A DNA stretch of 38,990 bases, from positions 164,972 through 203,961 of the forward strand of contig NZ_JAGGCS010000009.1 in NCBI RefSeq assembly GCF_022884085.1. The letters run 5' to 3'. The position numbers were made by a program, and so were the translations under genes. Every line of letters begins with the position of its first letter. Within the stretch, counting starts at the first letter, position 1. The DNA comes from Paenirhizobium cremeum. Lineage in GTDB: Bacteria; Pseudomonadota; Alphaproteobacteria; Rhizobiales; Rhizobiaceae. The notes beneath the pieces are model-generated. The model searched no databases. It saw nothing but the letters and a program-made list of their open reading frames with translations, and was not told the origin of the DNA. Shown here in pieces: positions 1-10,360 of the stretch.

Positions 1-90
1 GAAGGACGCCACGGCCTTGACAAGACAATTGCCGCCAACCGGACACTGGCGGGCGGCCATGTGCCGAAAGGCGCAGGCTGCGTGCGGGAG

Positions 91-723
91 CTATCCCCTC
101 GCCGCCTCGTGCCGGAAGATGCGGAGGATCTGGCGGCCGAGTTCGTCGGGGGTCATGCGGCCAGGGCGATACCAGCCGGAGACGTTGTTGAGCAGCGTCA
201 GCAGCAGCAGGCGATAGACGCCGCGGTCGAGCGCGGGATCTAGCGGCAGGGCTGCTATCAGGTCGCGGAACACGAGTTCGAAGGTATCGCGCTTTTCGAC
301 CAGCCGTTCGCGGATCTCCGCCGGGGCCGAGGCGAAGTCGTTCATCAGCGGCATGGTCAGCGAATTGGGATCGAGCTGGATTTCCATCATGGTGACGCAG
401 GCCGCCTCAAGCCGTTCCCACGGATCGGACAGCGGCGCGATGGCCGCGCGGATGCGGTCCTCCGCCACCTGCAGGGCGATATCGTGGATGCGGACGAACA
501 GCGCTTCCTTCGACTTGATGTAGTGATAGAGCGAACCGCCGAGCAGCCCCACCCGCTCGCCGATATCGCGCACCGAGGTCGCCGCATAACCGCGCTCGGC
601 AAAGAGGGCGGCGGCCGCTTCGAGGATATCGCGATGCCGGTCGCTCATCCCGCTGTCCTGCAATGCGCCTGCAAGCGTGCTTTTCGCAACGCCCGTCATT
701 TCACGGCTCTTGCCTACCGTCAT
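91..723 (-). CDS. TetR/AcrR family transcriptional regulator
   Basis: A 210-residue one-component repressor. The N-terminal TetR DNA-binding domain is clear: a first helix with DILEAAAALFAERGY, then the helix-turn-helix TSVRDIGERVGLLGGSLYHY and the usual KSKEALF after it (about residues 30-80). The rest is an all-helical ligand/dimer domain with no recognisable effector pocket. The start used is the ATG at 723, preceded by a GGGAGAGG ribosome-binding site; a longer form from 768 and a shorter one starting just before the HTH are also open. It is transcribed away from the aldolase-side intergenic gap, and its target and ligand cannot be told from sequence. Confidence 0.85.
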   Translation of the reverse strand: MTVGKSREMTGVAKSTLAGALQDSGMSDRHRDILEAAAALFAERGYAATSVRDIGERVGLLGGSLYHYIKSKEALFVRIHDIALQVAEDRIRAAIAPLSDPWERLEAACVTMMEIQLDPNSLTMPLMNDFASAPAEIRERLVEKRDTFELVFRDLIAALPLDPALDRGVYRLLLLTLLNNVSGWYRPGRMTPDELGRQILRIFRHEAARG

Positions 724-768
724 TGCCTCTCCCGGCATCTCTTCGTCGTCTCGCTGCAATCCTTGCAA

Positions 769-943
769 CGCTCATAGAACATTTCCGGCGACAACGGAAT
801 CCACGGGTGGGCGACAGAACTGTGGGCGTGGGGCACCCCTCTGCCCTGCCGCTGCGCAACCCGACGACTTCGCCTCCGCTCCGTTTTTGCGTCAACGCGC
901 GTCCCGCCCCGGAAAACCGCCCGAAGCCCCGCCGTCCCGCACC
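769..943. other. Intergenic gap with a degenerate palindromic-repeat remnant
   Basis: No gene is seen here. Around 836-851 the bases CCCTCTGCCCTGCCG match the left part of the intact palindromic repeats at 12829 and 18170, but the right arm is missing, so this is probably a decayed copy. The gap should also hold the promoter of the TetR gene on its left. Confidence 0.4.
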
Positions 944-1735
944 TCAGAGCTTGTAGTCCGGGTCCTTGCGGTCGAGAACGCGCTTGATGCTTTCGAGGTG
1001 CAGGCGGGCGCTTTCGGGGTCGCCGTCGCGCATCTGGCGGGCCGCGGCGGCGGCCACCTCGGGCCTGACCGGAAGGAGCGGGCGGCCGGTGCTCATCGCC
1101 TTCAATTGCACTTCCGCGGCGCGCTCCAGATAGTAGAGATCGTCCCAGGCCTCGGCGATGTTTGCGGCGCAGACCATGACCCCGTGGTTCTTCATGAACA
1201 GGATGTCGTTGTCGCCGAGGACGGCGGCGATGCGGTCGCCTTCCCGCTCGTCGAGCGCCAGGCCGTTGTAGTCCTCGTCGACCACGGTGCGGCCATAGAA
1301 TTTCAGCGCCGTCTGGCCCGCCCAGACCAGCGGTTCGCCTTCCAGCATGCTGAGCGCGGTGGCGTTGGGCATATGGGTGTGGAAGGCGGCGCCGACGCGG
1401 GGCGACATCCTGTGCAGGCGGGCATGAATGTAGAAGGCCGTCGCCTCAGGCTCGCCATCGCCGGAGAGAACGTTGCCGTCGAAATCGCAGATCAAGAGGT
1501 TGGAGGCGCTCGCCTCCTCGAAGGCATAACCGAGGCGGTTGACGAGGAAGAGATCGGGATGGCCCGGCACGACGGCGGAGAAATGGTTGCAGATGCCCTC
1601 TTCCAGCCCGTGGCGCGCCGCCGTTCTCAGACAGGCGGCAAGATCGACGCGGGCCTGCCAGATCTCGTCCGTCTCGAGGTTGACGTTGCGGCGGACGGCA
1701 AAGGCCGGATCGGGGCGGTTCAGTTCATGGGCCAT
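944..1735 (-). CDS. Class II aldolase/adducin family protein
   Basis: A 263-residue cytoplasmic protein of the class II aldolase/adducin fold, a zinc-dependent family that cleaves or epimerises sugar phosphates or related hydroxy-acids. Family landmarks are visible: the NHFSAV loop near residues 50-55, the zinc-type His pair in FHTHMPNAT (H119, H121) and the third His in KNHGVMV (H184). Length is normal for the stand-alone family. The ATG at 1735 is chosen because AAGGAG lies 8 bases upstream; an open frame continues to 2014 but runs into the neighbouring gene. The substrate cannot be named; this subgroup includes proteins annotated only as 'class II aldolase'. Confidence 0.9.
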   Translation of the reverse strand: MAHELNRPDPAFAVRRNVNLETDEIWQARVDLAACLRTAARHGLEEGICNHFSAVVPGHPDLFLVNRLGYAFEEASASNLLICDFDGNVLSGDGEPEATAFYIHARLHRMSPRVGAAFHTHMPNATALSMLEGEPLVWAGQTALKFYGRTVVDEDYNGLALDEREGDRIAAVLGDNDILFMKNHGVMVCAANIAEAWDDLYYLERAAEVQLKAMSTGRPLLPVRPEVAAAAARQMRDGDPESARLHLESIKRVLDRKDPDYKL

Positions 1736-1809
1736 CGGGGAATCTCCTTGATGGCCCATGGTTAAAAGCTTTGACGGACGATGCAAGCCGCCCGGCAGCC
1801 ACAACCGGC

Positions 1810-3258
1810 TCAGACACGGATGGCGAGGCGCAGGCCGCCCCAATGACGGCCCGAGACTGTGATCGGAGCGGAGATATCCTTCATCACCACGAAATTGCCG
1901 CCACCCATGTCGCGGCGATAGGTCTGAACGAGGAAGGGCGCGGTCGAGCGGCCGGCGGCAAGGCCGACACGGTCGTTGAAGATGCGGCGGTTGCGGCAGT
2001 TGGCGGCGTTCCACACGGGGTCGCCGGGGCGCTGGGGCTGGGAAAACTTGCGGTTATGGGTCGGCAGGTAGCCGTTGGTATCCACCGCCGCGCAGAAGCC
2101 GATGCGGTCGGAGAGGGCGAGAACGGGCTCGATGATGCCCGGAAGCTCCCGATCGGTAAATTCGGTGAAGGCTGCAAGCATCTGCACCGGATCGGTGCCG
2201 GGGATCGGCCGATAGGCCTGGTCGAAAAGCGCCGACAACCCGATGCGGCCGCCATCGACGGCGCGCTGGAAGGCGGAGGAGATCGCCGCCGCCACATCGC
2301 GGGCGGTGTCGATCCACCGGCTGTCCTCGGTCTCGATGCCGGCGCTGGCGGTGAGCTGGATCAGGGTCTCCGACAGATTGACAACCTTATCGACCCGGAC
2401 CGCCGCGTTCTGAAGCGCGGCGTCCGACTGCCGGACCTCCTTTGCCACAGAGCCGAGGGTGGTGACGAAATCGCTGCACTGGCGGTCGACCATTTCCGTG
2501 GTCTTCGCCATGGCGGAGGAGCCGTCGAGAATGCGGGTGATGACGCCCTCCATGGTGGAGAAGGACTGGTTCATCGCCTGGGAGGTGTCACGCACGCCAA
2601 GCGCGCTTTCGCTGGCACCCCTGCCCGCCTCGGAGAGCCTTGCGATCCTGCTGCGGATTTCGTTGAGGATCGCCTGGATCGAACCGGTCGCCTGGGAGGT
2701 CTGCAGCGAGAGTGCGCGGATCTCGGCGGCGACGACGGCAAAGCCCTTGCCTGTCTCGCCCGCACGCGCCGCCTCGATTGCGGCATTCAACGCCAGGAGA
2801 TTGGTCTGGCGCGCAATCGAACCGATCTCCTCGGCAACCTTGTCGACATTGGAAAGCGACACGGCGAAGGTGCCGATCTCGCTCGAAATCTCCTGCGAGA
2901 CCGCGACCATCCGGTCGATCTTGTCGACGGCGCCGGCAAGCCGGCTCGCCGAATCGCCCAGCATGTGGCGGGCCTCGGCCGCGGTTTCATCGGTCGCGCG
3001 CAGTGTGGAGGCGACATCGTTGTTGGTTTCGGCAATCGCAAGCGCGGTGCGCGTCACCGCATCGAAGGTATCGGAATGGCGCTTCGACATCGCCGCCACG
3101 TCCTGGATCGCGCCGGCGATATCGACCAGATCGACGCCGAGCGTCGAGGCCTCCCTGGCGAGCTTGCCGACGATGCTGCGGAGCGCATCCGCATCGGCAT
3201 GCGGAGAGCCGGTCGAAACGGACTCTTCCTCCGGCAACAGTCTTTCCACGGCGCTCAT
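1810..3258 (-). CDS. Soluble methyl-accepting chemotaxis protein with C-terminal sensor domain
   Basis: A 482-residue chemoreceptor without any transmembrane helix or HAMP domain. The signalling hairpin tip is typical: [20 protein letters not shown] and [12 protein letters not shown] at about residues 148-180, which would contact CheA and CheW. Before it is a coiled coil of alternating Ala, Ser and acidic residues. The input domain is at the C-terminus (about 350-482), with [40 protein letters not shown] and a closing HWGGLRLA; this reversed order is a known proteobacterial receptor type. It probably senses a cytoplasmic cue or sits in a cytoplasmic array. Start chosen at the ATG at 3258, 11 bases after GGGAGG. 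Confidence 0.9.
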   Translation of the reverse strand: MSAVERLLPEEESVSTGSPHADADALRSIVGKLAREASTLGVDLVDIAGAIQDVAAMSKRHSDTFDAVTRTALAIAETNNDVASTLRATDETAAEARHMLGDSASRLAGAVDKIDRMVAVSQEISSEIGTFAVSLSNVDKVAEEIGSIARQTNLLALNAAIEAARAGETGKGFAVVAAEIRALSLQTSQATGSIQAILNEIRSRIARLSEAGRGASESALGVRDTSQAMNQSFSTMEGVITRILDGSSAMAKTTEMVDRQCSDFVTTLGSVAKEVRQSDAALQNAAVRVDKVVNLSETLIQLTASAGIETEDSRWIDTARDVAAAISSAFQRAVDGGRIGLSALFDQAYRPIPGTDPVQMLAAFTEFTDRELPGIIEPVLALSDRIGFCAAVDTNGYLPTHNRKFSQPQRPGDPVWNAANCRNRRIFNDRVGLAAGRSTAPFLVQTYRRDMGGGNFVVMKDISAPITVSGRHWGGLRLAIRV

Positions 3259-3383
3259 GCAATCGGTCCTCCCAGCCCGAGAACAGTATCGGTCGCAGCA
3301 GTTAACGATTTGCAAAGGTTGGAATGGTCAAAGTCGCCACAACCGAGGCGCGATTTTGTACCTGGCAAGTCCGGTGCTCTCGC

Positions 3384-4407
3384 TCAGAGCGCGCCGATAT
3401 CCTTGAGCTTCTTCAGCACCGCGGCATTCGGCTCGCCAGTTTCCGGCAGGCGGTAATGCCGCTGGAAACGGCGGATCGCGGCGCGGGTTGCCTCGCCGGC
3501 CACGCCGTCGATGCGGACGTCGGTATAGGCGATGTTGGACAGGCCGCGCTGTATCTCCATCACGAGGCCGGGATCGGGCGCGGCAGTCAGGGTCGCGGGT
3601 TGCGCCTCGGCATCGTCGTTGCTCGCGGAAGCCGGAATGGCAGCCGGAGGCTGCGGCGCGGGCGGCTTCGCCTGAATGGTCTTTGCCGCGGTTTGCGCCG
3701 GGGTCTTTTCCGGCTTCGCGGCCGAACGGGCGGGCGCGGTGACAACCGCCTTCTCGGCGCTGCGGATCGCGGCGGCGACCGGGTCCTTTGCGGCGTCCTG
3801 CGACGAGACATCGGTCGGCGGGCGCTGTTTCGGCACGGCGGCGGTGGCGCTGTTGTCCACCCTCAGCGCCGCCAGAAGCTCGTCGCTGACGAGACCGTTC
3901 GGCTCCATGCCGACCGATTTCTGGAAAAGGGCGATCGCCGCTTCCGTCTGCGGCCCGATCACGCCGTCCGGATCACCTGCATAAAGGCCGCGGCGGGCAA
4001 GTTCCGCCTGCACGGCAACCGCAAGCTCGCTCACGCCGTCGCCATCGAGATCGCCGCTCGGCGGAAGGGTTTCGGCCCGCTCGACGGCGGCAGCTTCGGT
4101 CGCCACGGCCTCACCCTCGGCAGGAGCACGCTCGATCTTGAAGGTCGTGGTGTTGGCGGGGTCCTGTTCCAGCATGGGATTGCGGGCGACACCGGCCAGC
4201 GCGTTGAAATCGGAAGCGTCGCGCGTGCGGAAAATCGGCGAGGGATGACGACCCGGCTGGTACCAGAGCGCATTGGCGGCGACGAAACCGAAAGCAACGG
4301 CAAAGCTCGCCACCCCGCCGATCAGGCGTGGATGGCGGGAGGCACCGCGCACGAGCGCGGCAAACCCCGCAGAAAGCAAGCCCGGCACCCGCGATGCCGG
4401 CTTCCTT

Positions 4408-4436
<29 letters not shown>
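3384..4436 (-). CDS. Membrane-anchored protein with two peptidoglycan-binding domains
   Basis: A 350-residue protein: a basic cytoplasmic N-terminus (TKRKRKSPERK), one membrane helix near residues 38-58, then a periplasmic Ala/Pro-rich region carrying two peptidoglycan_binding_1 domains. The first (about 130-190) has DPDGVIGPQTEAAIALFQ; the second (about 285-348) has RIDGVAGEATRAAIRRFQ. Both repeat the DGxxGxxTxxAIxxFQ pattern. The start lies inside the end of the histidine kinase gene (29-base overlap), so the two are probably co-translated, hinting at a cell-envelope or cell-cycle role for the pair. No catalytic domain is present, so it binds rather than cuts the wall. Confidence 0.88.
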
Positions 4437-5955
<1,519 letters not shown>

Positions 5956-6409
5956 GACTTATACCCGCGAAACGACTCATTTCGTGAGCCGAACATAGGC
6001 CTTCCGCGCTTAAGGAAAAGATAAGGCAGGGCCTTCGAAAGCCCTTCGCAGGCCCTCTCTGGCCCATATCGGGACAATTCCGGGAAGCTTTCAAAATCGT
6101 GGTTAACGGGGCGTAAGCGACGGAATTGTCTCATATTTCTCAACCGCATTAACCTTTGTGGCAGCGCGGTCGCGGCAAAGCCGGTGGATTGCCGGGGCTT
6201 CGCCATAGTTATGCTTAACGGCGGTCGCTACAATTCGACACGAATGTCCATCAACGGGCCAATCGTTCAACTTTTAATCGAATTTTGCGCGAATCCGAGG
6301 GAGTTTTGCAAAGCGATCTTTGCACCCCCACCGTAGTGTCGCTGAAGACGACCGGGAAACAACCCGGCGCAGGCCGGGCAGGACCGGCAACACGGGATTG
6401 GTGAAGACG
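5956..6409. other. Divergent intergenic region, kinase and DUF5330 genes
   Basis: About 450 bases without a gene, between divergently transcribed genes, so it must contain both promoters. Several TTAA-type motifs occur, including TTAACGGGGCGTAA near 6102 and isolated TTAACC and TTAACG elements near 6150 and 6215. They resemble halves of the alphaproteobacterial CtrA box (TTAA-N7-TTAA), but none is a full match, so this is only a weak hint. Confidence 0.3.
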
Positions 6410-6871
6410 ATGTGGTTTCTAATCAAGGGAACGTTTTGGTTTTCGATGGTGCTGGTCGCGCTGTCCTATTTCAGCACCCGGCCCGCCAATGATGAAGCGA
6501 CCGGCCCGCAGGTCGCCGTCGGCGACGCCATCGCCGTCGTGACCGATGCCTACCAATATATCTCCGCCATCTGCACCGAGAAGCCCGACGTCTGCGAAAA
6601 GGGCGCGGAAACGCTGACCGCGCTCGGCCACCGGGCCCGCGAGGGCGCCTATGTCGCCTACCAGATCCTCGACAGCCAGTTCGCCGACCAGAACACGGCT
6701 GAACCCGCCGCGCCGGCCATGACGCTGAAGCCGGCTCCCGCCGCTACGGCCGAGGCGAAAACCGCCGCCGAGCCGACCACCATTTCCGAGATCATCACCG
6801 GCACGGTGACGCCGGAGCCGCGCCCGAAGAACGGCAACGGCCCGAAGCCCTATACGCCGCCGAAGCTCTGA
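6410..6871 (+). CDS. DUF5330 family membrane-anchored protein
   Basis: A 153-residue protein with one N-terminal membrane helix (about residues 4-21), a short conserved core with YISAICTEKPDVCEKG, where the two Cys could form a disulfide, and a Pro/Ala-rich low-complexity tail. This fits DUF5330, a family of unknown function largely confined to Hyphomicrobiales. The orientation (short inside, long periplasmic tail) is inferred from the helix position. The ATG at 6410 is used; a GTG nine bases earlier is possible. A strong terminator follows at 6994. Confidence 0.8.
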   Translation: MWFLIKGTFWFSMVLVALSYFSTRPANDEATGPQVAVGDAIAVVTDAYQYISAICTEKPDVCEKGAETLTALGHRAREGAYVAYQILDSQFADQNTAEPAAPAMTLKPAPAATAEAKTAAEPTTISEIITGTVTPEPRPKNGNGPKPYTPPKL

Positions 6872-6993
6872 ACCACTTCTCCGGGACCGAACCGGCCCCG
6901 CCACCCGCTTGCATCGAAACCGCCTTCCGGATTTCCCGACCGGTTCCGTTGCCTGTCTGCCTGTCCCACAGGACCTTACGGCCATATTGCCGA

Positions 6994-7023
6994 GCCGCGC
7001 GGAAAAAACCGTGCGGCCTTTTT
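6994..7023 (+). terminator. Rho-independent terminator after the DUF5330 gene
   Basis: GCCGCGCGG, an A6 loop, then CCGTGCGGC forms a nine-base-pair stem with one G-U pair, followed by CTTTTT. Position and strand fit the end of the DUF5330 transcript. Confidence 0.85.
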
Positions 7024-7223
7024 CTTTCACGCCGGCGGAAGACGATAGGGTTCCGCCGATCCCTGGAGCAGGCCGGGCGGAACACCTGTCCAGCTTGCGG
7101 GTTGCTCCTGAAAAGGGTCGCAACTTTCCAGACTCGCTCCGCACGCTCCAAATCCTCGTTTCATTGCAAGACGCCGGGCATGACGCTGGACATGTCGCTG
7201 GCGTAAAACCGCACTATAGTTTC

Positions 7224-7238
7224 GCGCGACATGCTTTA
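7224..7238. repeat. Dispersed intergenic motif GCGCGACATGCTTTA, copy 1
   Basis: The 15 bases GCGCGACATGCTTTA recur exactly at 18306-18320. Both copies lie in intergenic DNA upstream of a gene. The motif looks like part of a dispersed rhizobial intergenic repeat. The rest of this roughly 430-base gap (6872-7300) holds the terminator at 6994 and presumably the sufE promoter. Confidence 0.6.
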
Positions 7239-7300
7239 GAACTGTTCCATCTTTGCGAGCTATCCCTTATATCCAAGGGAACAGGAAGGATTTCCGACCC

Positions 7301-7732
7301 ATGACGACCTTGCAGCAGATGATCGACGACTTCGCCTATCTCGAGGATTGGGAGGATCGTTATCGCTATGTCATCGAACTCGGCAAGGCGCTGCCCGATC
7401 TGCCCGAAGCCGAGAAAACGGCGGAAAACAAGGTGAAGGGCTGCGCAAGCCAGGTGTGGCTTTCCACCCGCGTGCACGAGGGCGCCGACCCGGTGATCGA
7501 TTTTTCCGGCGACAGCGACGCCCACATCGTGCGCGGTCTGGTGGCAATCGTGCTTGCCGCCTATTCGGGCAAGCACGCCTCCGAGATCGCCAAGCTCGAC
7601 GCCATCGACCTGTTTTCCCAGATCGGCCTGATCGAGCATCTATCGGCGCAGCGCGCCAACGGCCTGCGCTCGATGATCCAGCGTATCCGCGAGGAGGCCG
7701 CCCGCCATCTGGTCGCTTCGGCGGCATCCTGA
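7301..7732 (+). CDS. sufE: Cysteine desulfuration protein SufE
   Basis: A 143-residue SufE-family protein, which accepts persulfide sulfur from the desulfurase SufS and passes it to the SufBCD scaffold for Fe-S cluster assembly. The acceptor Cys48 sits in the family signature NKVKGCASQVWL, and the N-terminal FAYLEDWEDRYRYVIELG is also typical. Length is normal. The ATG at 7301 is preceded by an AGGAAGGA-type site. It stands apart from any suf operon here, which is the usual arrangement in rhizobia. Confidence 0.95.
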   Translation: MTTLQQMIDDFAYLEDWEDRYRYVIELGKALPDLPEAEKTAENKVKGCASQVWLSTRVHEGADPVIDFSGDSDAHIVRGLVAIVLAAYSGKHASEIAKLDAIDLFSQIGLIEHLSAQRANGLRSMIQRIREEAARHLVASAAS

Positions 7733-7739
7733 CCCCGCC

Positions 7740-8591
7740 TCATCCGAGTTCGGGACGGTAATCCTCAGCACCCCAGCGGTGAGCGCGGCGACTGCGCTGG
7801 GGCGGCGGCGCATAGTGGCGGGCAAGCGCCATCAAGGCCGTGCGCAGCATCAGCTTGGCGGAGCGTGCCGGCCACTGGCGCTCGCGCTCGACGGTCTCCA
7901 ATCCCTTCATGAAGCAGCAGACATCGAGCGCAACGCCTGAAAGCTCCGGCCCGATAGCCTCGATTGCCGCATTCAGGCGGTTGCGGGCGCCGAGTGCCGA
8001 GTCCGTGAGATCTCCGGCGGCTGCGGGCTGCGCGCGCATGCGGCCGGCAAGCCTGGGCTCCCAGGAGGCGGTGATGCGCGGCTGCAGGCCGGCACGCTCG
8101 AAATCCGCGGCAAACCGCTCGCCGGCGGCGAGCGCCTCCTCGACGAGATAGGCCCCGCCGGACTTTTCCTTCAGGCGTGAAAGCGCCGAAAGCGGCGATT
8201 CGGCCAGATTGCGGCGGGTGACGGATCGCCCCTCCCCGGTCTCGATCGTCGCCGGAACGACGTCCCGATGCTGGTCCGCGAAGGCGTCGTCGGCCTCCTC
8301 CGCCATGGCGCGGCGCAGCCAGGTGGCCGTTCCCTCGCAGGACAAGAGCCGGCTTCCATCCCGTACCAGAAGACCTGAGGATACGGCGTGGCGCAGCACC
8401 GCAACCGGAACCGGAACCGTCCGCCCGTCCGCGAGCGCAAGGCTTGCGGTCTCCCCCTCCATGCCGGCGATGACGAGCGGGCCTTTCAGCGACAGGCGCA
8501 GAAGCCTGAGGAGCGGACGACGGATGGGATCGCCAGCGTCGTCGTGGGCCTTGCGGGCCGTGTGCGCTTCCGTGACACCCTTCTTCTTCAT
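7740..8591 (-). CDS. DUF6456 domain-containing protein
   Basis: A 283-residue soluble protein. The C-terminal half has the DUF6456 pattern: ESPLSALSRL, AGERFAADFERA, then LGARNRLNAAIEAIGPELSGVALDVCCFMKGLE and a final SAKLMLRTALMALARHY (about residues 125-265), which looks like an all-helical phage-terminase-small-subunit or replication-type fold. The N-terminal part carries a winged-helix-like stretch (LRHAVSSGLLVRDGSRL). Function is unknown. Its start codon overlaps the stop of the DnaA-like gene by four bases (ATGA), so the two are translationally coupled and probably act together, most likely on DNA. Confidence 0.8.
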   Translation of the reverse strand: MKKKGVTEAHTARKAHDDAGDPIRRPLLRLLRLSLKGPLVIAGMEGETASLALADGRTVPVPVAVLRHAVSSGLLVRDGSRLLSCEGTATWLRRAMAEEADDAFADQHRDVVPATIETGEGRSVTRRNLAESPLSALSRLKEKSGGAYLVEEALAAGERFAADFERAGLQPRITASWEPRLAGRMRAQPAAAGDLTDSALGARNRLNAAIEAIGPELSGVALDVCCFMKGLETVERERQWPARSAKLMLRTALMALARHYAPPPQRSRRAHRWGAEDYRPELG

Positions 8592-8962
8592 GCGCGGCTC
8601 CCGGGAAGAAGAAGCAGCGTCTCAGCCAGCCGCTCGATGATGGCGACGAAAGCGTCGAAGGCCGGATCGTCGCGGCGGTCCTCCACGACATGGCAGGCAT
8701 GGGCGACGGTGGTGCGATCACGGCCGAAGGCGTCGCCGATCTCGGCAAGCGGCATCTGAAGGGCGACGTGGCAGACATACATGGCGATCTGCCGCACATG
8801 GCAAACGGCGCGGCGGCGATCGCTGCGTTCCTTGCTGCCGTCGCCGGTCATGGCCAGCAGTTCGGCGGTAATCTGGCGCACGATCATGCAGAGAATGCGG
8901 TGGGCGGGCGAAGCTTTCGCAGGACCCGGCAGGGAGGAAGGAACGGCACTATCGGGTGACAT
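8588..8962 (-). CDS. Stand-alone DnaA-domain-IV-like DNA-binding protein
   Basis: A 124-residue protein whose central part matches only the C-terminal DNA-binding domain of the replication initiator DnaA: VRQIAMYVCHVALQMPLAEI followed by GDAFGRDRTTVAHACHVVED (about residues 57-95). The GRDRTTVAHAC segment corresponds to the DnaA signature that reads the DnaA box. The AAA+ ATPase and oligomerisation domains are absent, so it cannot melt an origin; it could compete with DnaA or act as a regulator. The start at 8962 is chosen from the TAGGAG site 7 bases upstream; an earlier in-frame ATG at 8995 lies in the leader hairpin. Confidence 0.85.
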   Translation of the reverse strand: MSPDSAVPSSLPGPAKASPAHRILCMIVRQITAELLAMTGDGSKERSDRRRAVCHVRQIAMYVCHVALQMPLAEIGDAFGRDRTTVAHACHVVEDRRDDPAFDAFVAIIERLAETLLLLPGSRA

Positions 8963-8995
8963 ATGAATACTCCTAAATTGTAGGAATTTATTCAT
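8963..8995 (-). promoter_or_regulatory. Leader hairpin that would hide the ribosome-binding site
   Basis: A nested inverted repeat directly precedes the start codon of the DnaA-like gene. In the mRNA, ATGAATA pairs with TATTCAT (7 pairs) and, inside it, TCCTA pairs with TAGGA (5 pairs) around the loop CAATT. The inner right arm is the ribosome-binding site TAGGAG. A folded leader would therefore block translation. The same sequence could instead act as a DNA operator. Confidence 0.55.
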
Positions 8996-9114
8996 ACAAC
9001 ACTAGCGGAAAACGGGGACATGAAAAGCAGCATGCTCCACAAAATTCCCTGAATCCGTTGGATATTTCCTTAAAATGATGATTTCATATGGGATTAATTT
9101 CCTCTATTCAGGCA

Positions 9115-9140
9115 TAAAAAAACCGGGCTGACGCCCGGTT
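9115..9140 (-). terminator. Rho-independent terminator after mucR
   Basis: AACCGGGC and GCCCGGTT form a perfect eight-base-pair stem with a four-base loop, followed on the minus strand by a run of seven T. It lies 20 bases after the stop codon of the mucR/ros gene. Confidence 0.92.
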
Positions 9141-9159
9141 CTTCTGCTTTGGCTCTGGC

Positions 9160-9588
9160 TCACTTGCCGCGCTTGCGGCGCTGGCCGAGGCCCATTTCCT
9201 TGGCGAGACGCGAACGCGCCTCGGCATAGGCAGGCGCCACCATCGGGTAATCGACCGGCAGATCCCACTTTTCGCGATATTCTTCCGGGCCGAGATTGTG
9301 GTGGGTCATCAGGTGGCGCTTGAGCGACTTGAAAGCGCCGCCGCATTCCAGGCAGATGATCTGGTCGTCCTGCACGGACTTGCGCACGGCGACCGCCGGC
9401 TTCTGCTTTTCAACCACCGACACGACGGGCGCCGGCGCAGACGTATTGCTCAACGCCGAGTGGACGTCGGAAATCAAATTGGCAAGGTCTGCGACCGGAA
9501 CCACGTGGTTGCTGACATAGGCCGCCACGATGTCGGCGGTCAGTTCCACCAACAGATCATGGCCCTGGCCATATGCGGTTTCAGTCAT
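9160..9588 (-). CDS. mucR: MucR/Ros family zinc-finger transcriptional regulator
   Basis: A 142-residue global regulator of the Ros/MucR family, which in rhizobia and relatives controls exopolysaccharide, motility and virulence or symbiosis genes by binding AT-rich DNA. The N-terminal oligomerisation segment ([20 protein letters not shown]) and the prokaryotic C2H2 finger are intact: C79-x2-C82-x9-H92-x3-H96 within [19 protein letters not shown], followed by the typical [11 protein letters not shown] and a basic tail. The ATG at 9588 has AGGAG eight bases upstream. The 430-base AT-rich region upstream is the kind of DNA this family binds, so autoregulation is likely. Confidence 0.93.
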   Translation of the reverse strand: MTETAYGQGHDLLVELTADIVAAYVSNHVVPVADLANLISDVHSALSNTSAPAPVVSVVEKQKPAVAVRKSVQDDQIICLECGGAFKSLKRHLMTHHNLGPEEYREKWDLPVDYPMVAPAYAEARSRLAKEMGLGQRRKRGK

Positions 9589-10024
9589 TTCACTTCTCCT
9601 GTTCAAAAAATGCCTGCCAGACGCCTGCCGCAAGACAAACGCCACTCCTTAAGCAAACAGGTGATGCCTCCGTGACGACCCTGCCGTTTCCGACCTGGAA
9701 TCCACCCCTAGATTCCGGCTGACGCGGTGGACAAAACCTGCCCGATCCCGCACCTGTCTTTACAACGACGCGAAACCCCTCCCAAGTGTAGTACTTTTGA
9801 ATACAACAAATGCCGGATGAATTTTCCGTTGCAACAGCCAAGTTCTCAAGATCTGTGCTCGACTAAATCGATTATCACCATTCGGACAAAAGTCCACTTA
9901 ATATTTTTCACCAAATATGGGGAGCCTGCTCACCTTTTAATTTAGACATTGCAATTTCCGCCAATGCTGCAACCGCACCGATAGTGAAACATCCTGAATA
10001 TTAGGGCACTTAAGAAGCCAGTAT
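9589..10024. other. Long AT-rich intergenic region upstream of mucR
   Basis: About 435 bases without a convincing gene, visibly richer in A and T than the surroundings, especially 9780-10020. It holds the mucR promoter and the end of the pha operon. No terminator hairpin was found after phaG. A 72-codon frame at 9727-9945 has no ribosome-binding site and no recognisable product. Confidence 0.5.
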
Positions 10025-10360
10025 TTAAGGCGTCTTGTTCTTCAATTCATCCATGACGGAAACAGTGGATAAAGTGTAGCCGGCCTTATGGGCGGCGCGG
10101 GCGAGCAGATGCGCAGACAAGGGCGCCGTCAGGATGAAGAAGAAGAAGCCGGCAAGCGCGCGGCTGAAAACGGCGACATCGCCGGAATGCAGGCCGAGCG
10201 CCAAAAGCAGCAATCCCGATCCGACCGTGCCGGCCTTCGAGGCCGCATGCATGCGGGTATAGAGATCCGGCAGCCTGTTGATGCCGATGGCCGCCACCAG
10301 CGCGAAGAGAGCGCCGGCGACGATGAGCACAAGGGTGACGATCGAAACCATGACGGCCAT
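10025..10360 (-). CDS. phaG: Pha/Mrp cation:proton antiporter subunit G
   Basis: A 111-residue inner-membrane subunit of the multisubunit Mrp-type antiporter, last gene of the operon. Three membrane helices are visible, with the family signature [23 protein letters not shown] in the first cytoplasmic loop and [21 protein letters not shown] near the end. MrpG is a small structural subunit needed for assembly. The ATG overlaps the phaF stop as TGATG. A second in-frame ATG three codons on is possible. Confidence 0.93.
   Translation of the reverse strand: MAVMVSIVTLVLIVAGALFALVAAIGINRLPDLYTRMHAASKAGTVGSGLLLLALGLHSGDVAVFSRALAGFFFFILTAPLSAHLLARAAHKAGYTLSTVSVMDELKNKTP

Noticed and set aside
1..90. 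End of a gene running in from the left edge
   Set aside because: No frame across these bases shows a recognisable product, and nothing could be assigned.
1771..3456. A 561-codon plus-strand frame opposite the chemoreceptor
   Set aside because: The translation is low-complexity Arg/Gly/Asp-rich and lies exactly opposite a clear methyl-accepting protein; no start site or family support.
6095..6225. CtrA-binding sites upstream of the PleC/DivJ-like kinase
   Set aside because: Several TTAA half-motifs are present, but no full TTAA-N7-TTAA was found, so only a weak note was kept.
9727..9945. A 72-codon plus-strand frame in the AT-rich region upstream of mucR
   Set aside because: No ribosome-binding site, no family, and the region is better explained as regulatory DNA.
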